From Chryseobacterium gleum (GTDB lineage Bacteria; Bacteroidota; Bacteroidia; Flavobacteriales_C; GCA-002722245), in assembly GCA_945903925.1 (NCBI GenBank), contig CAMDPJ010000106.1, forward strand, positions 1-7,955: a stretch of DNA of 7,955 nucleotides. The letters run 5' to 3'. Position 1 is the first letter of the stretch. Every line of letters starts with the position of its first letter. Below, in pieces: positions 1-5,753 of the stretch. Under the pieces are notes generated by a model, which was not told the DNA's origin, searched no databases, and saw nothing but the letters and a program-made list of their open reading frames with translations. Position numbers and translations under genes: made by a program.

Positions 1-316
1 TCAAAAATTTAATCTCGAAAACCTTTTCGCCAAAAGTTTTTCCTACAAAATAGTTTACGTTATCGCCCAGAATTGCGGCAATGAATAGCAAAGGAATCAA
101 TGCCCACACATTTAAATCTGTGTTTTGATGCACCAACATACCAGCAGTAAACAACAGCGAATCTCCTGGTAAAAGCGGAAAAGCCACCAAGCCCGTTTCA
201 CAAAAGATAATTAAGCACAAGATGAAATAGAAAGCGGTTTGATAGCTGGCTATCCAAGCTTCCATTATTCCTTTTAATTTTTCGGGGTTTAGTAAATCTA
301 AAATATCTTGAATCAT
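1..316 (-). CDS. DedA-family membrane protein, N-terminal fragment
   Basis: The first 105 codons of a DedA/SNARE-associated family gene are visible; the frame is still open at the left edge, so the C-terminal half is missing (family members are usually about 200-220 residues). The hallmark segment is clear: F-x-E-T at residues 38-41, then P-LLPGDSLLF at 47-56 and a Gly-rich continuation, followed by a GD..NY.VGK..G stretch near 86-100. E40 and D52 align with the acidic residues known to be essential in E. coli YqjA/YghB. Hydrophobic segments near residues 27-48 and 75-88 fit an inner-membrane protein. The family is linked to proton-motive-force-dependent functions and lipid (undecaprenyl-phosphate or phospholipid) translocation; the specific role here is unknown. 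The ATG at 314-316 is the first Met in frame with the family N terminus. A weak -7 candidate, TAGATTTA, lies at 343-336. The gene is divergent from the rhodanese gene. Confidence 0.9.
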   Translation of the reverse strand, partial: MIQDILDLLNPEKLKGIMEAWIASYQTAFYFILCLIIFCETGLVAFPLLPGDSLLFTAGMLVHQNTDLNVWALIPLLFIAAILGDNVNYFVGKTFGEKVFEIKFL

Positions 317-328
317 AATGTTTGAATT

Positions 329-351
329 AAAATCGTAAATCTAAAATCGTA
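329..351. repeat. Short direct repeat AAAATCGTA x2
   Basis: AAAATCGTA occurs at 329-337 and again at 343-351, a 14-bp period, in the divergent gap between the DedA and rhodanese genes. The spacing and position could suit a regulator site or be a remnant of a short tandem repeat. No function can be assigned. Confidence 0.4.
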
Positions 352-405
352 CGTTGTTCGAGGGCGTAAAAATAGGATAAAAGTCAAAAGTGAAAAGAAT
401 TTTTT

Positions 406-413
406 TACTTTTG
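406..413 (+). promoter_or_regulatory. Bacteroidota-type -7 box for the rhodanese gene
   Basis: TACTTTTG matches the TAnnTTTG -7 consensus of Bacteroidota at every fixed position. It ends 18 nt before the ATG at 432, leaving room for a short leader. No TTG is seen at the expected -33 spacing, so only half of the promoter is visible. The box lies inside the longer reading frame that begins at GTG 390, which argues against that upstream start. Confidence 0.55.
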
Positions 414-431
414 GTTCAAACACTAAGCATT

Positions 432-749
432 ATGGATAGCATTTCGGCAATAGAATTAAAAGAAAGATTAGACAAAGGCGAGCAAATTCAATTGATTGAT
501 GTTCGTGAAGCTTACGAGTTGGATATTGCTAAAATTGGCGGACTCCACATACCCATGAATGAAATATTGGCCAATGTAGACAAAATACCGCGCGATAAAA
601 TGGTGGTGGTGTATTGCCGCAGCGGAAAAAGATCGGCTTCTGTTATTGGTGCTTTAGAAGAAAGATTCGGTTTTGAGAATTTATATAATCTTGATGGTGG
701 TATTTTAGAGTGGCAGGAAGATGTAGATAATGAAATGGAAAGATACTAA
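432..749 (+). CDS. Single-domain rhodanese-like sulfurtransferase
   Basis: This gene encodes a stand-alone rhodanese domain of 105 residues, typical of GlpE/PspE-sized cytoplasmic proteins that move sulfane sulfur through a cysteine persulfide. Visible hallmarks are LIDVRE at residues 21-26, the HIP motif (39-41) and the active-site loop CRSGKRS at 62-68 with catalytic Cys62, followed by the C-terminal YNLDGGILEW block. Cys and the basic loop are intact, so an active sulfurtransferase is likely; the physiological acceptor is unknown. The frame extends upstream to GTG 390, but the -7 box at 406-413 falls within that extension and the rhodanese fold begins at SISAIEL, so ATG 432 is preferred. 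It appears monocistronic, with its own terminator 33 bp downstream. Confidence 0.92.
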   Translation: MDSISAIELKERLDKGEQIQLIDVREAYELDIAKIGGLHIPMNEILANVDKIPRDKMVVVYCRSGKRSASVIGALEERFGFENLYNLDGGILEWQEDVDNEMERY

Positions 750-781
750 TAGGAAGATAAAGAATTGCGTTTTGAGACTTG

Positions 782-820
782 AAAAGCCTCTTTCATCAAA
801 TTTATGAAGGAGGCTTTTTT
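782..820 (+). terminator. Intrinsic terminator of the rhodanese gene
   Basis: A 15-bp stem (782-796 with 804-818, one G-T wobble at 791/809) closes a 7-nt loop. The right arm runs straight into a T tract, 815-820. It lies 33 bp after the rhodanese stop. The matching A tract on the left arm means it may also work weakly on the minus strand. Confidence 0.88.
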
Positions 821-846
821 ATTTAAAAATTACAGTGTTATTTACT

Positions 847-943
847 CAGCTCGTCATTGCGAGGTACCCCGAAGCAAACTTATTTTGTTTTAGATACTCA
901 TTTATTATAAGGTTGCTTCGGGGTACCTCGCAATGACGAGCTG
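847..943. repeat. Perfect 31-bp inverted repeat (REP/MITE-like palindromic element)
   Basis: The arms at 847-877 and 913-943 are exact reverse complements over 31 bp, separated by 35 nt of unrelated AT-rich loop. The arm begins CAGCTCGTCATTGCGAGG and contains the 10-bp palindrome GAGGTACCCC/GGGGTACCTC core. Beyond the perfect arms, pairing continues imperfectly: AGTGTTATTTACT on the left resembles the reverse complement of the right flank, which also carries an extra ATGACGAACT copy of the arm tip (950-959). It lies between the terminators of two convergent genes, a neutral place for a dispersed element. No coding frame and no clear target duplication are seen. The GTCATTGCGAGG motif resembles dispersed repeats I recall from other bacterial genomes; this is from memory. 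Confidence 0.85.
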
Positions 944-969
944 CGTGAAATGACGAACTATGTTAAAAC

Positions 970-1004
970 AAAAAGAGCGATGATTATAAATCATCGCTCT
1001 TTTT
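970..1004 (-). terminator. dnaN: Intrinsic terminator of dnaN (probably bidirectional)
   Basis: A 16-bp stem (970-985 with 989-1004, core GAGCGATGA/TCATCGCTC) closes a 3-nt loop and has an A tract on one side and a T tract on the other. It begins 20 bp beyond the dnaN stop, so on the minus strand it reads as a GC-core hairpin followed by Ts. The T tract at 1000-1005 would also stop plus-strand transcripts. Confidence 0.85.
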
Positions 1005-1023
1005 TATGTTGTATAAAGTCTTA

Positions 1024-2145
1024 TCAGTTCAACATCACCGGCATCACCAACATCAAAATATCTTCATCGGCATTTCTTTCTTCTACAGAAGGAATGATGA
1101 TACCTGCACGGTTAGGCGCCGACATTTCAATATTAATGCTGTTGCTGTCCATGTTGCTCAACATCTCAATGATGAATTTAGAGTTGAAACCAATTTCCAT
1201 GTCGTCACCTTCGTACTGACAAGTTAATCTTTCGCTTGCTTCGTTAGAAAAATCTAAGTCTTCAGCAGAAATGTTTAACTCGCTTCCTTGAATTTTCAAA
1301 CGAACCTGGTGCGTTGTTTTGTTGGCGAAAATAGAAACACGTTTGATAGAGTTTAATAATAAAGCTCTATCAATGGTTAATTTATTCGGATTTTGTTTTG
1401 GAATTACCGCTTCGTAGTTAGGGTATTTCCCTTCAATCAATCGGCAAATTAAGTTGATGTTGTCGAAAGAGAAGAAAGCGTTAGATGCATTGTATTCTAC
1501 TTTTACAGCCACGTCTTTTGTTCCAATGTTAGAACGCAAAAGAGTCAATGGTTTTGAAGGCAAGATGAATGAAGATGTTTTACCTGCTTTAGAATCGAAA
1601 CGTTTGTAACGAACCAATTTGTGTGCATCGGTAGCTACGAAAGTGATGTTTTCTTGAGAAAGCTCACAAAATACTCCCGACATTACCGGTCTCAATTCAT
1701 CGTTACCAGCAGCAAACAATGTTTTGTTGATAGCGCCCAACAATACCTTAGAGTTAATTTCTAATGAAGATGCTTGCTCGATAGCCGGGGTTTTAGGAAA
1801 CTCTTCGCCGTTGAAACCGCTTAATTTATATTTACCGTAGTCGCTTAATATCTCAATACCGAAATTCTCTTTATTTACAGAGAAAGTAAGAGGATGATCG
1901 GGGAAAGTTTTTAAAATCTCAATTACTAATTTACCAGGAATAGCCACTTTGCCATTCTCTTTAGATTCGATTTGCATTTTCGCCGACATGGTGATTTCTA
2001 AGTCGGAAGCCGAAATACTTAAATCGTTACCGTTGATATCGAAAAGGAAGTTATCTAAAATGGGCAATGCGTTGTTAGAGCTTAACACTCCGCCTGTTAG
2101 CTGCAGTTGCTTAAGTAATGAGGCACTTGATACAATAAATTTCAT
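1024..2145 (-). CDS. dnaN: DNA polymerase III subunit beta (sliding clamp)
   Basis: This gene encodes the ring-shaped beta clamp, a cytoplasmic homodimer that encircles DNA and tethers DNA polymerase III and repair enzymes. The 373 residues match the usual length (E. coli 366). Recognisable blocks are the N-terminal MKFIVSSASLLKQLQ, the NALPILDNFLF segment, the VMSGVFCEL and FVATDAHKLVRY segments in the middle domain, and a C terminus ending in LMLVMPVMLN, the counterpart of the E. coli VMPMRL end that helps form the partner-binding pocket. The frame continues upstream to 2184, but the extra 13 residues are absent from the family and the -7 box at 2178-2171 lies inside them, so ATG 2145 is chosen. 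There is no dnaA or recF neighbour; rarA lies 109 bp upstream on the same strand. The gene is intact. Confidence 0.97.
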   Translation of the reverse strand: MKFIVSSASLLKQLQLTGGVLSSNNALPILDNFLFDINGNDLSISASDLEITMSAKMQIESKENGKVAIPGKLVIEILKTFPDHPLTFSVNKENFGIEILSDYGKYKLSGFNGEEFPKTPAIEQASSLEINSKVLLGAINKTLFAAGNDELRPVMSGVFCELSQENITFVATDAHKLVRYKRFDSKAGKTSSFILPSKPLTLLRSNIGTKDVAVKVEYNASNAFFSFDNINLICRLIEGKYPNYEAVIPKQNPNKLTIDRALLLNSIKRVSIFANKTTHQVRLKIQGSELNISAEDLDFSNEASERLTCQYEGDDMEIGFNSKFIIEMLSNMDSNSINIEMSAPNRAGIIIPSVEERNADEDILMLVMPVMLN

Positions 2146-2170
2146 GTCGGTTTTTTTAATGGATACCGTG

Positions 2171-2178
2171 CAAATATA
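2171..2178 (-). promoter_or_regulatory. dnaN: Bacteroidota-type -7 box for dnaN
   Basis: Read on the minus strand, 2178-2171 is TATATTTG, a full match to TAnnTTTG, followed by GCAC. It ends 25 nt before the dnaN ATG (2145). No TTG is found at the ideal -33 distance. It suggests that dnaN has its own promoter rather than depending only on readthrough from rarA. Confidence 0.6.
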
Positions 2179-2254
2179 ACCCATTCATTTTGGGGCTTAT
2201 CCTTTAGAATACACAAATTATTAACAAATTATGAAAAAGCGAGGAAAGAGTTTA

Positions 2255-3544
2255 TTAAAACTTGTATTTCCCATCCCATAACTTTTCTAACTGCGACTTC
2301 AAATCTTGTTCACGTTTGTTATTGCCAAACTCTAAGAAATTACTGGCTTTTATTTGTTCGGGTAAGTATTCTTGTGAAGAGAAATTGTTCTCTTGGGCAT
2401 GACTGTATTCGTAATTGTCGCCGTAGCCCATTTGTTTCATCATTTTGGTAGGAGCGTTGCGCAGGTGCAGTGGCACTGGTAAATTACCTGTTTCTTTTAC
2501 CACTTCTTGCGCTTTATTTATGGCGGTGTATGATGAGTTGCTTTTTGGAGAAGTAGCTAAATAAATAGTGCATTGCGATAAGATGATGCGGCATTCGGGG
2601 TGGCCAATTACGCTAACTGCATTAAAACAACTTTGGGCCAGCATCAGCGCGTTGGGATTGGCATTGCCAATGTCTTCAGAGGCGGCAATTAGCAGTCGTC
2701 GTGCAATGAATTCGGGATTTTCACCACCCTCAATCATTCTAGCTAAATAGTAAATGGCCGCGTTAGGGTCGCTACCTCGTATAGATTTAATAAATGCCGA
2801 AATGATATCGTAATGTTGTTCGCCTGCTTTATCGTAAAGTGTTGGATTGTTCTTTATTTGCTCTTTAACGGCGCTGTTGTCGATAACAATTTTTTCTGTG
2901 TTACTACAGTTAATCAGCAATTCAAAATTGTTTAGTAATCTTCGCGCATCACCACCACTCATTTGCAACAAGCTTTCGGTTTCTTTTAGCTCAATATTTT
3001 TCTTTTTTAAAATAACATCTTCCTTCATTGCCTTTTCTAAAAGAGCAATTAAATCTTTCTCGCTGTGTGGTTTTAAAACATATACCTGAGAGCGTGAAAG
3101 TAAGGCCGAAATCACTTCAAACGATGGGTTTTCTGTAGTGGCGCCAATTAAAGTGATGGTTCCTTTTTCAACTGCACCCAACAATGAGTCTTGTTGCGAT
3201 TTACTAAATCGGTGAATTTCATCGATGAACAAAATAGGATTCAATCCCTTGCTAAATAAATTCTGCTCTTTGGCCTTCTCTATTATTTCGCGAATGTCTT
3301 TTACGCCAGAATTGATGGCGCTTAATGAAAACATGGGGCGCTTGCTTTCTTCTGCAATGATCTGTGCTAATGTGGTTTTACCTACACCAGGAGGTCCCCA
3401 TAAAATGATCGAAGGAATATATCCCGATTTTATAGCCGACGTGAGTGCGCCGTTGGCACCAACCAAATGGCCTTGGCCGGTATATTCAGAAAGGCGCTTA
3501 GGGCGCATTCTTTCAGCTAATGGTATGTTTTGTTCGTTGTTCAA
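2255..3544 (-). CDS. rarA: Replication-associated recombination protein A (RarA/MgsA, AAA+ ATPase)
   Basis: RarA is a cytoplasmic clamp-loader-like AAA+ ATPase, related to eukaryotic WRNIP1/Mgs1, that acts at stalled replication forks and DNA ends. The 429 residues fit the family (E. coli 447). Visible motifs in order are PLAERMRP (8-15), Walker A GPPGVGKT (50-57), Walker B LFIDEI with D108/E109, sensor 1 GATTEN (134-139), the LLSRSQVY arginine-finger region (R151), and sensor 2 GGDARRLLN near 197-205. The C-terminal tetramerisation half carries DIISAFIKSIRGSDPNAAIYY, ASEDIGNANP and HLRNAPTKMMKQMGYG. The start codon is TTG (3544-3542): the next Met, residue 13, would cut the conserved PLAxRMRP motif, and no ATG lies upstream before a TAG. 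The neighbour dnaN is also a replisome gene, which fits a fork role. Confidence 0.95.
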   Translation of the reverse strand: MNNEQNIPLAERMRPKRLSEYTGQGHLVGANGALTSAIKSGYIPSIILWGPPGVGKTTLAQIIAEESKRPMFSLSAINSGVKDIREIIEKAKEQNLFSKGLNPILFIDEIHRFSKSQQDSLLGAVEKGTITLIGATTENPSFEVISALLSRSQVYVLKPHSEKDLIALLEKAMKEDVILKKKNIELKETESLLQMSGGDARRLLNNFELLINCSNTEKIVIDNSAVKEQIKNNPTLYDKAGEQHYDIISAFIKSIRGSDPNAAIYYLARMIEGGENPEFIARRLLIAASEDIGNANPNALMLAQSCFNAVSVIGHPECRIILSQCTIYLATSPKSNSSYTAINKAQEVVKETGNLPVPLHLRNAPTKMMKQMGYGDNYEYSHAQENNFSSQEYLPEQIKASNFLEFGNNKREQDLKSQLEKLWDGKYKF

Positions 3545-3550
3545 GGAGGA

Positions 3551-3558
3551 TAAAAATA
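3551..3558 (-). promoter_or_regulatory. rarA: Possible -7 box for rarA
   Basis: On the minus strand, 3558-3551 is TATTTTTA, seven of eight positions as expected for TAnnTTTG if the final G is relaxed. It ends only 6 nt before the TTG start codon, so a transcript from it would have almost no leader. There is no -33 TTG at suitable spacing, and the site is in T-rich sequence, so it may be fortuitous. Confidence 0.25.
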
Positions 3559-3597
3559 GGTATTTTTTTTGGCAAAAAAGGGACTAACTATGGTATC

Positions 3598-3627
3598 AAA
3601 AAAAACTCCCCGATTTTCATCGAGGAG
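3598..3627 (-). terminator. Intrinsic terminator, probably of the lipoprotein gene
   Basis: The stem CTCC-CGAT (3606-3609, 3611-3614) pairs with ATCG-GGAG (3619-3622, 3624-3627) around a 4-nt loop, with one internal C/A mismatch. On the minus strand the stem is followed by eight Ts (3605-3598). It ends transcription coming from the lipoprotein gene before rarA. It now lies about 210 bp beyond the lipoprotein stop because a 179-bp element intervenes; without that insert and its duplicated flank the gap would be about 20 bp. Confidence 0.7.
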
Positions 3628-3646
3628 CTTTCTTTTGTTCTTTTTT

Positions 3647-3825
3647 ATGATTATCCGGAATTTTACCTTTAAACTTAATTGGGCCTCATCCCCAGCCCTT
3701 CTCCAAAAGAGAAGGGTGACTAGGTGTGAAAAGCATTTTTAAGCAGTGGTCCGTCAGCTGACGGAAAGGACCGAGGATGAGGCCACTTTGAAAATAATTT
3801 AACTGGTACGATTGCGGATAATCAT
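3647..3825. mobile_element. MITE-like palindromic element, 179 bp, with 9-bp direct repeat
   Basis: The ends are exact 11-bp inverted repeats: ATGATTATCCG (3647-3657) and CGGATAATCAT (3815-3825). Inward the arms keep pairing imperfectly (AAT, TACC and TTAAA blocks shared), and then perfectly over 10 bp: GGCCTCATCC (3682-3691) with GGATGAGGCC (3775-3784). Inside are a hairpin CCCTTCTC/GAGAAGGG (3696-3703 with 3709-3716, loop CAAAA) and a 16-bp perfect palindrome TCCGTCAGCTGACGGA (3750-3765). TTCTTTTTT occurs at 3638-3646, abutting the left end, and at 3827-3835, one base beyond the right end; this looks like a target duplication, though it is T-rich. No open reading frame is present, so movement would need a transposase supplied elsewhere. 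Confidence 0.7.
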
Positions 3826-3837
3826 TTTCTTTTTTGA

Positions 3838-4413
3838 TTATTTCATTTTATTCATTTCTTCTTCAAAAGTTTTTTTGAATTTCTCGTAATCGTAATCCAC
3901 TTTTAAGCTTTCTTCTTTAGTTAATCTGTCGTTGATCGCCTGCACTAAATCATCTGCACCTAACTCAAGGGCTACGTAAGATTTGTAGTTTCCTTCTGGT
4001 GTTTTAGTTAATTTATCGCAAATCACTCTAATACCGCTTAACTTTTGGTTTACAACCTCTCTTGTTAAACCTTCATATTTTTTCTCTAAATCTTCTTTTT
4101 TGTTGTGCTCGTTGTCTTTAACGTAGTTGTCTATAGTAGATTTAATGGTTGTGTTAATGAAAGATGCTAATTTTTGTTTTGCTTCAATCATCGATTTGTT
4201 TTTAGCAGTTTGCTGGTCCATGCTCTCACTAACAGCATTTGCTCTAAATGTTTTTTTATCTGAAAAGAATTCTGGTCCTGTGCAATATTCGTTTACCAAT
4301 ACTTCGCCTGTTGGTGCAGCAACTTCTTGTTTCTTTTTGCTCTTACATGAGGTAACTGAAAAAGCAGTTGCCATTACTAATAAGATTAACGATGTTTTGA
4401 TTGTAGTTTTCAT
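3838..4413 (-). CDS. Small lipoprotein with an LPP20-like domain
   Basis: This gene encodes a 191-residue predicted lipoprotein of unknown function. Residues 1-22 form a signal peptide with a lysine-bearing start and a hydrophobic core, and VTSC (20-23) is a lipobox with Cys23 as the acylation site. The residues after Cys are KSKKK, basic rather than the acidic signature that marks surface-exported Bacteroidota lipoproteins, so I infer a periplasm-facing location. The segment about residues 58-98 (AVSESMDQQTAKNKSMIEAK onward) has the regularly spaced A..A..L..I pattern of LPP20-type domains, and the following residues are charged and helix-rich. The C terminus is a Lys/Glu-rich helix ending in EEEMNKMK. 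The gene is divergent from lgt, whose product would modify it. LPP20 assignment is from pattern only. Confidence 0.75.
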   Translation of the reverse strand: MKTTIKTSLILLVMATAFSVTSCKSKKKQEVAAPTGEVLVNEYCTGPEFFSDKKTFRANAVSESMDQQTAKNKSMIEAKQKLASFINTTIKSTIDNYVKDNEHNKKEDLEKKYEGLTREVVNQKLSGIRVICDKLTKTPEGNYKSYVALELGADDLVQAINDRLTKEESLKVDYDYEKFKKTFEEEMNKMK

Positions 4414-4481
4414 GACTTTGAGTATTAAATTTTCAATAATTTCAGTTTTTAATTGTGTGTTGCAATTTTCAATTACTGTGC

Positions 4482-4511
4482 CAAAATAAAGATTTAGAAT
4501 TTAGCAAACAA
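4482..4511 (-). promoter_or_regulatory. Promoter of the lipoprotein gene
   Basis: On the minus strand, a -33 TTG at 4511-4509 is followed after exactly 19 nt by TTATTTTG at 4489-4482. The second box fits TAnnTTTG except for its second base. The spacing is the one expected for Bacteroidota housekeeping promoters. The transcript would have a leader of roughly 60 nt before the ATG at 4413. Confidence 0.45.
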
Positions 4512-4542
4512 TAGTCCGATTGCAAGCTTCTTAAATTTTTCA

Positions 4543-4572
4543 TTGCAGAATCAATGCTTTACTTTATTTTTA
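4543..4572 (+). promoter_or_regulatory. lgt: Promoter of the lgt operon
   Basis: TTG at 4543-4545 and TATTTTTA at 4565-4572 are separated by 19 nt, the ideal -33/-7 spacing; only the last base of the -7 box (A for G) departs from TAnnTTTG. The predicted start of transcription, around 4579, precedes the ATG at 4590 but lies after the ATG at 4554, so this promoter decides the translation start. Confidence 0.5.
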
Positions 4573-4589
4573 CTGCAAATCAGTATTGT

Positions 4590-5753
4590 ATGTATCCTAC
4601 TTTGTATCATTTCTTTTACGATGTTTTCGGACTCCAAATAGATGCCCTACAGTTTTTTCCGGCTTTCGGATTTATTGTAGCCATGTCATTTATAGCCGCT
4701 GCTTTCTTTTTTGGTAAAGAGCTTAAACGCAAAGAACAAGCTGGTTTTTTATTTCCTATCACCGAGAAGGTATTAACCGGAAAACCTGCGTCGGTTAGTG
4801 AAATAGCCATTAATGGAATCATTGGTTTTATCTTCGGCTACAAAATTTTAGGTATTTTCTTCGGTAGTGCTGAAGGCATGGTGATGAAAGATTATATGTT
4901 TTCTAAACATGGTAGTTGGTTGGCAGGTTTGTTATTGGCTGGCGCTTTTGCCTACATGAAGTATCGTGAAAAAGAAAAAGAAAAATTACCCGAACCTAAT
5001 TGGGTAGACACTAAAATATTTCCATCACAACGTGTTGGCGAAATTACAATGGTGGCAGCTTTAGCTGGAATTATTGGAGCTAAAGTGTTTCATCAGTTTG
5101 AATATTGGGAAGAGTTTAAGGCTAATCCTATAGAAAGTTTACTTTCTCCATCGGGACTTACCTTTTACGGCGGACTCATTTGCGGAGCAATAGCGGTGGT
5201 GTATTATGTGCGCAAACGACAAATGAATCCATGGGTAATTGCAGATGCGGTGGCTCCATCTCTTATATTGGCTTATGCTATTGGTAGAATTGGTTGCCAA
5301 GTTTCTGGCGATGGCGATTGGGGTATCGAAAGTACTTCTCCAAAACCTGGTTGGATGTCGTTTTTACCCGATTGGATGTGGTCGTACAATTTTCCTCACA
5401 ATGTAAATGAAGTTGGTGTTCCTATGGCCAATTGCGATGCTTGGGCACCTTATTGCAATCAGCTGCCTGTAGGCGTTTATCCTACTGCTTTTTATGAGGT
5501 GGTGATGGGCTTAAGTATTTTTGGAATACTTTGGATGGTTAGAAAACGAATTACAACTCCAGGTGTTATCTTTTGTTTGTACTTGATTTTTAACGGACTA
5601 GAGCGTTTCACTATAGAGCAAATTAGAGTGAATTCTACTTTCGAATTCATTGGCATCACTATGACTCAAGCACAATTGATTTCTTTCATTCTCATGCTTG
5701 TTGGAACTATTGGTATCATCTATTTTAAAATGACCTCTAAGAAAGCTCAATAA
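4590..5753 (+). CDS. lgt: Prolipoprotein diacylglyceryl transferase
   Basis: Lgt is an inner-membrane enzyme that moves diacylglycerol from phosphatidylglycerol to the lipobox cysteine of prelipoproteins, the first step of lipoprotein maturation. Family landmarks are the PSGLTFYGGLICG segment (187-199), the signature GRIGCQVSGDGDWG (232-245, with R233), VYPTAFYE (296-303) and the C-terminal GLERFTIEQIR (336-346, with R339, E343 and R346). Several hydrophobic segments are spread along the protein. It is 387 residues, longer than the E. coli enzyme (291), with extra sequence about 40-135 and a 245-295 loop. Tyr193 stands where E. coli has His103, and the usual N-F-x-N-x-E of the signature is replaced; such variants occur in the wider family. 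An ATG at 4554 gives 12 more residues but lies upstream of the predicted transcription start. The stop overlaps the next start. Confidence 0.93.
   Translation: MYPTLYHFFYDVFGLQIDALQFFPAFGFIVAMSFIAAAFFFGKELKRKEQAGFLFPITEKVLTGKPASVSEIAINGIIGFIFGYKILGIFFGSAEGMVMKDYMFSKHGSWLAGLLLAGAFAYMKYREKEKEKLPEPNWVDTKIFPSQRVGEITMVAALAGIIGAKVFHQFEYWEEFKANPIESLLSPSGLTFYGGLICGAIAVVYYVRKRQMNPWVIADAVAPSLILAYAIGRIGCQVSGDGDWGIESTSPKPGWMSFLPDWMWSYNFPHNVNEVGVPMANCDAWAPYCNQLPVGVYPTAFYEVVMGLSIFGILWMVRKRITTPGVIFCLYLIFNGLERFTIEQIRVNSTFEFIGITMTQAQLISFILMLVGTIGIIYFKMTSKKAQ

Noticed and set aside
950..1227. Open frames on the plus strand overlapping the 3' end of dnaN
   Set aside because: They are antisense to a clearly conserved dnaN, begin within repeat/terminator sequence and have no recognisable protein features.
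1949..2179. Plus-strand open frame antisense to the start of dnaN
   Set aside because: It is a shadow of the conserved clamp reading frame and resembles no known protein.
2568..3587. Plus-strand open frames antisense to rarA
   Set aside because: The minus strand encodes an intact RarA with all AAA+ motifs; the opposite frames are low-complexity shadows.
4127..4489. Plus-strand open frame antisense to the lipoprotein gene
   Set aside because: It covers the coding and promoter region of a convincing lipoprotein gene and lacks any motif of its own.
4616..4822. Minus-strand open frame within lgt
   Set aside because: It is antisense to lgt, short, and shows no family features.
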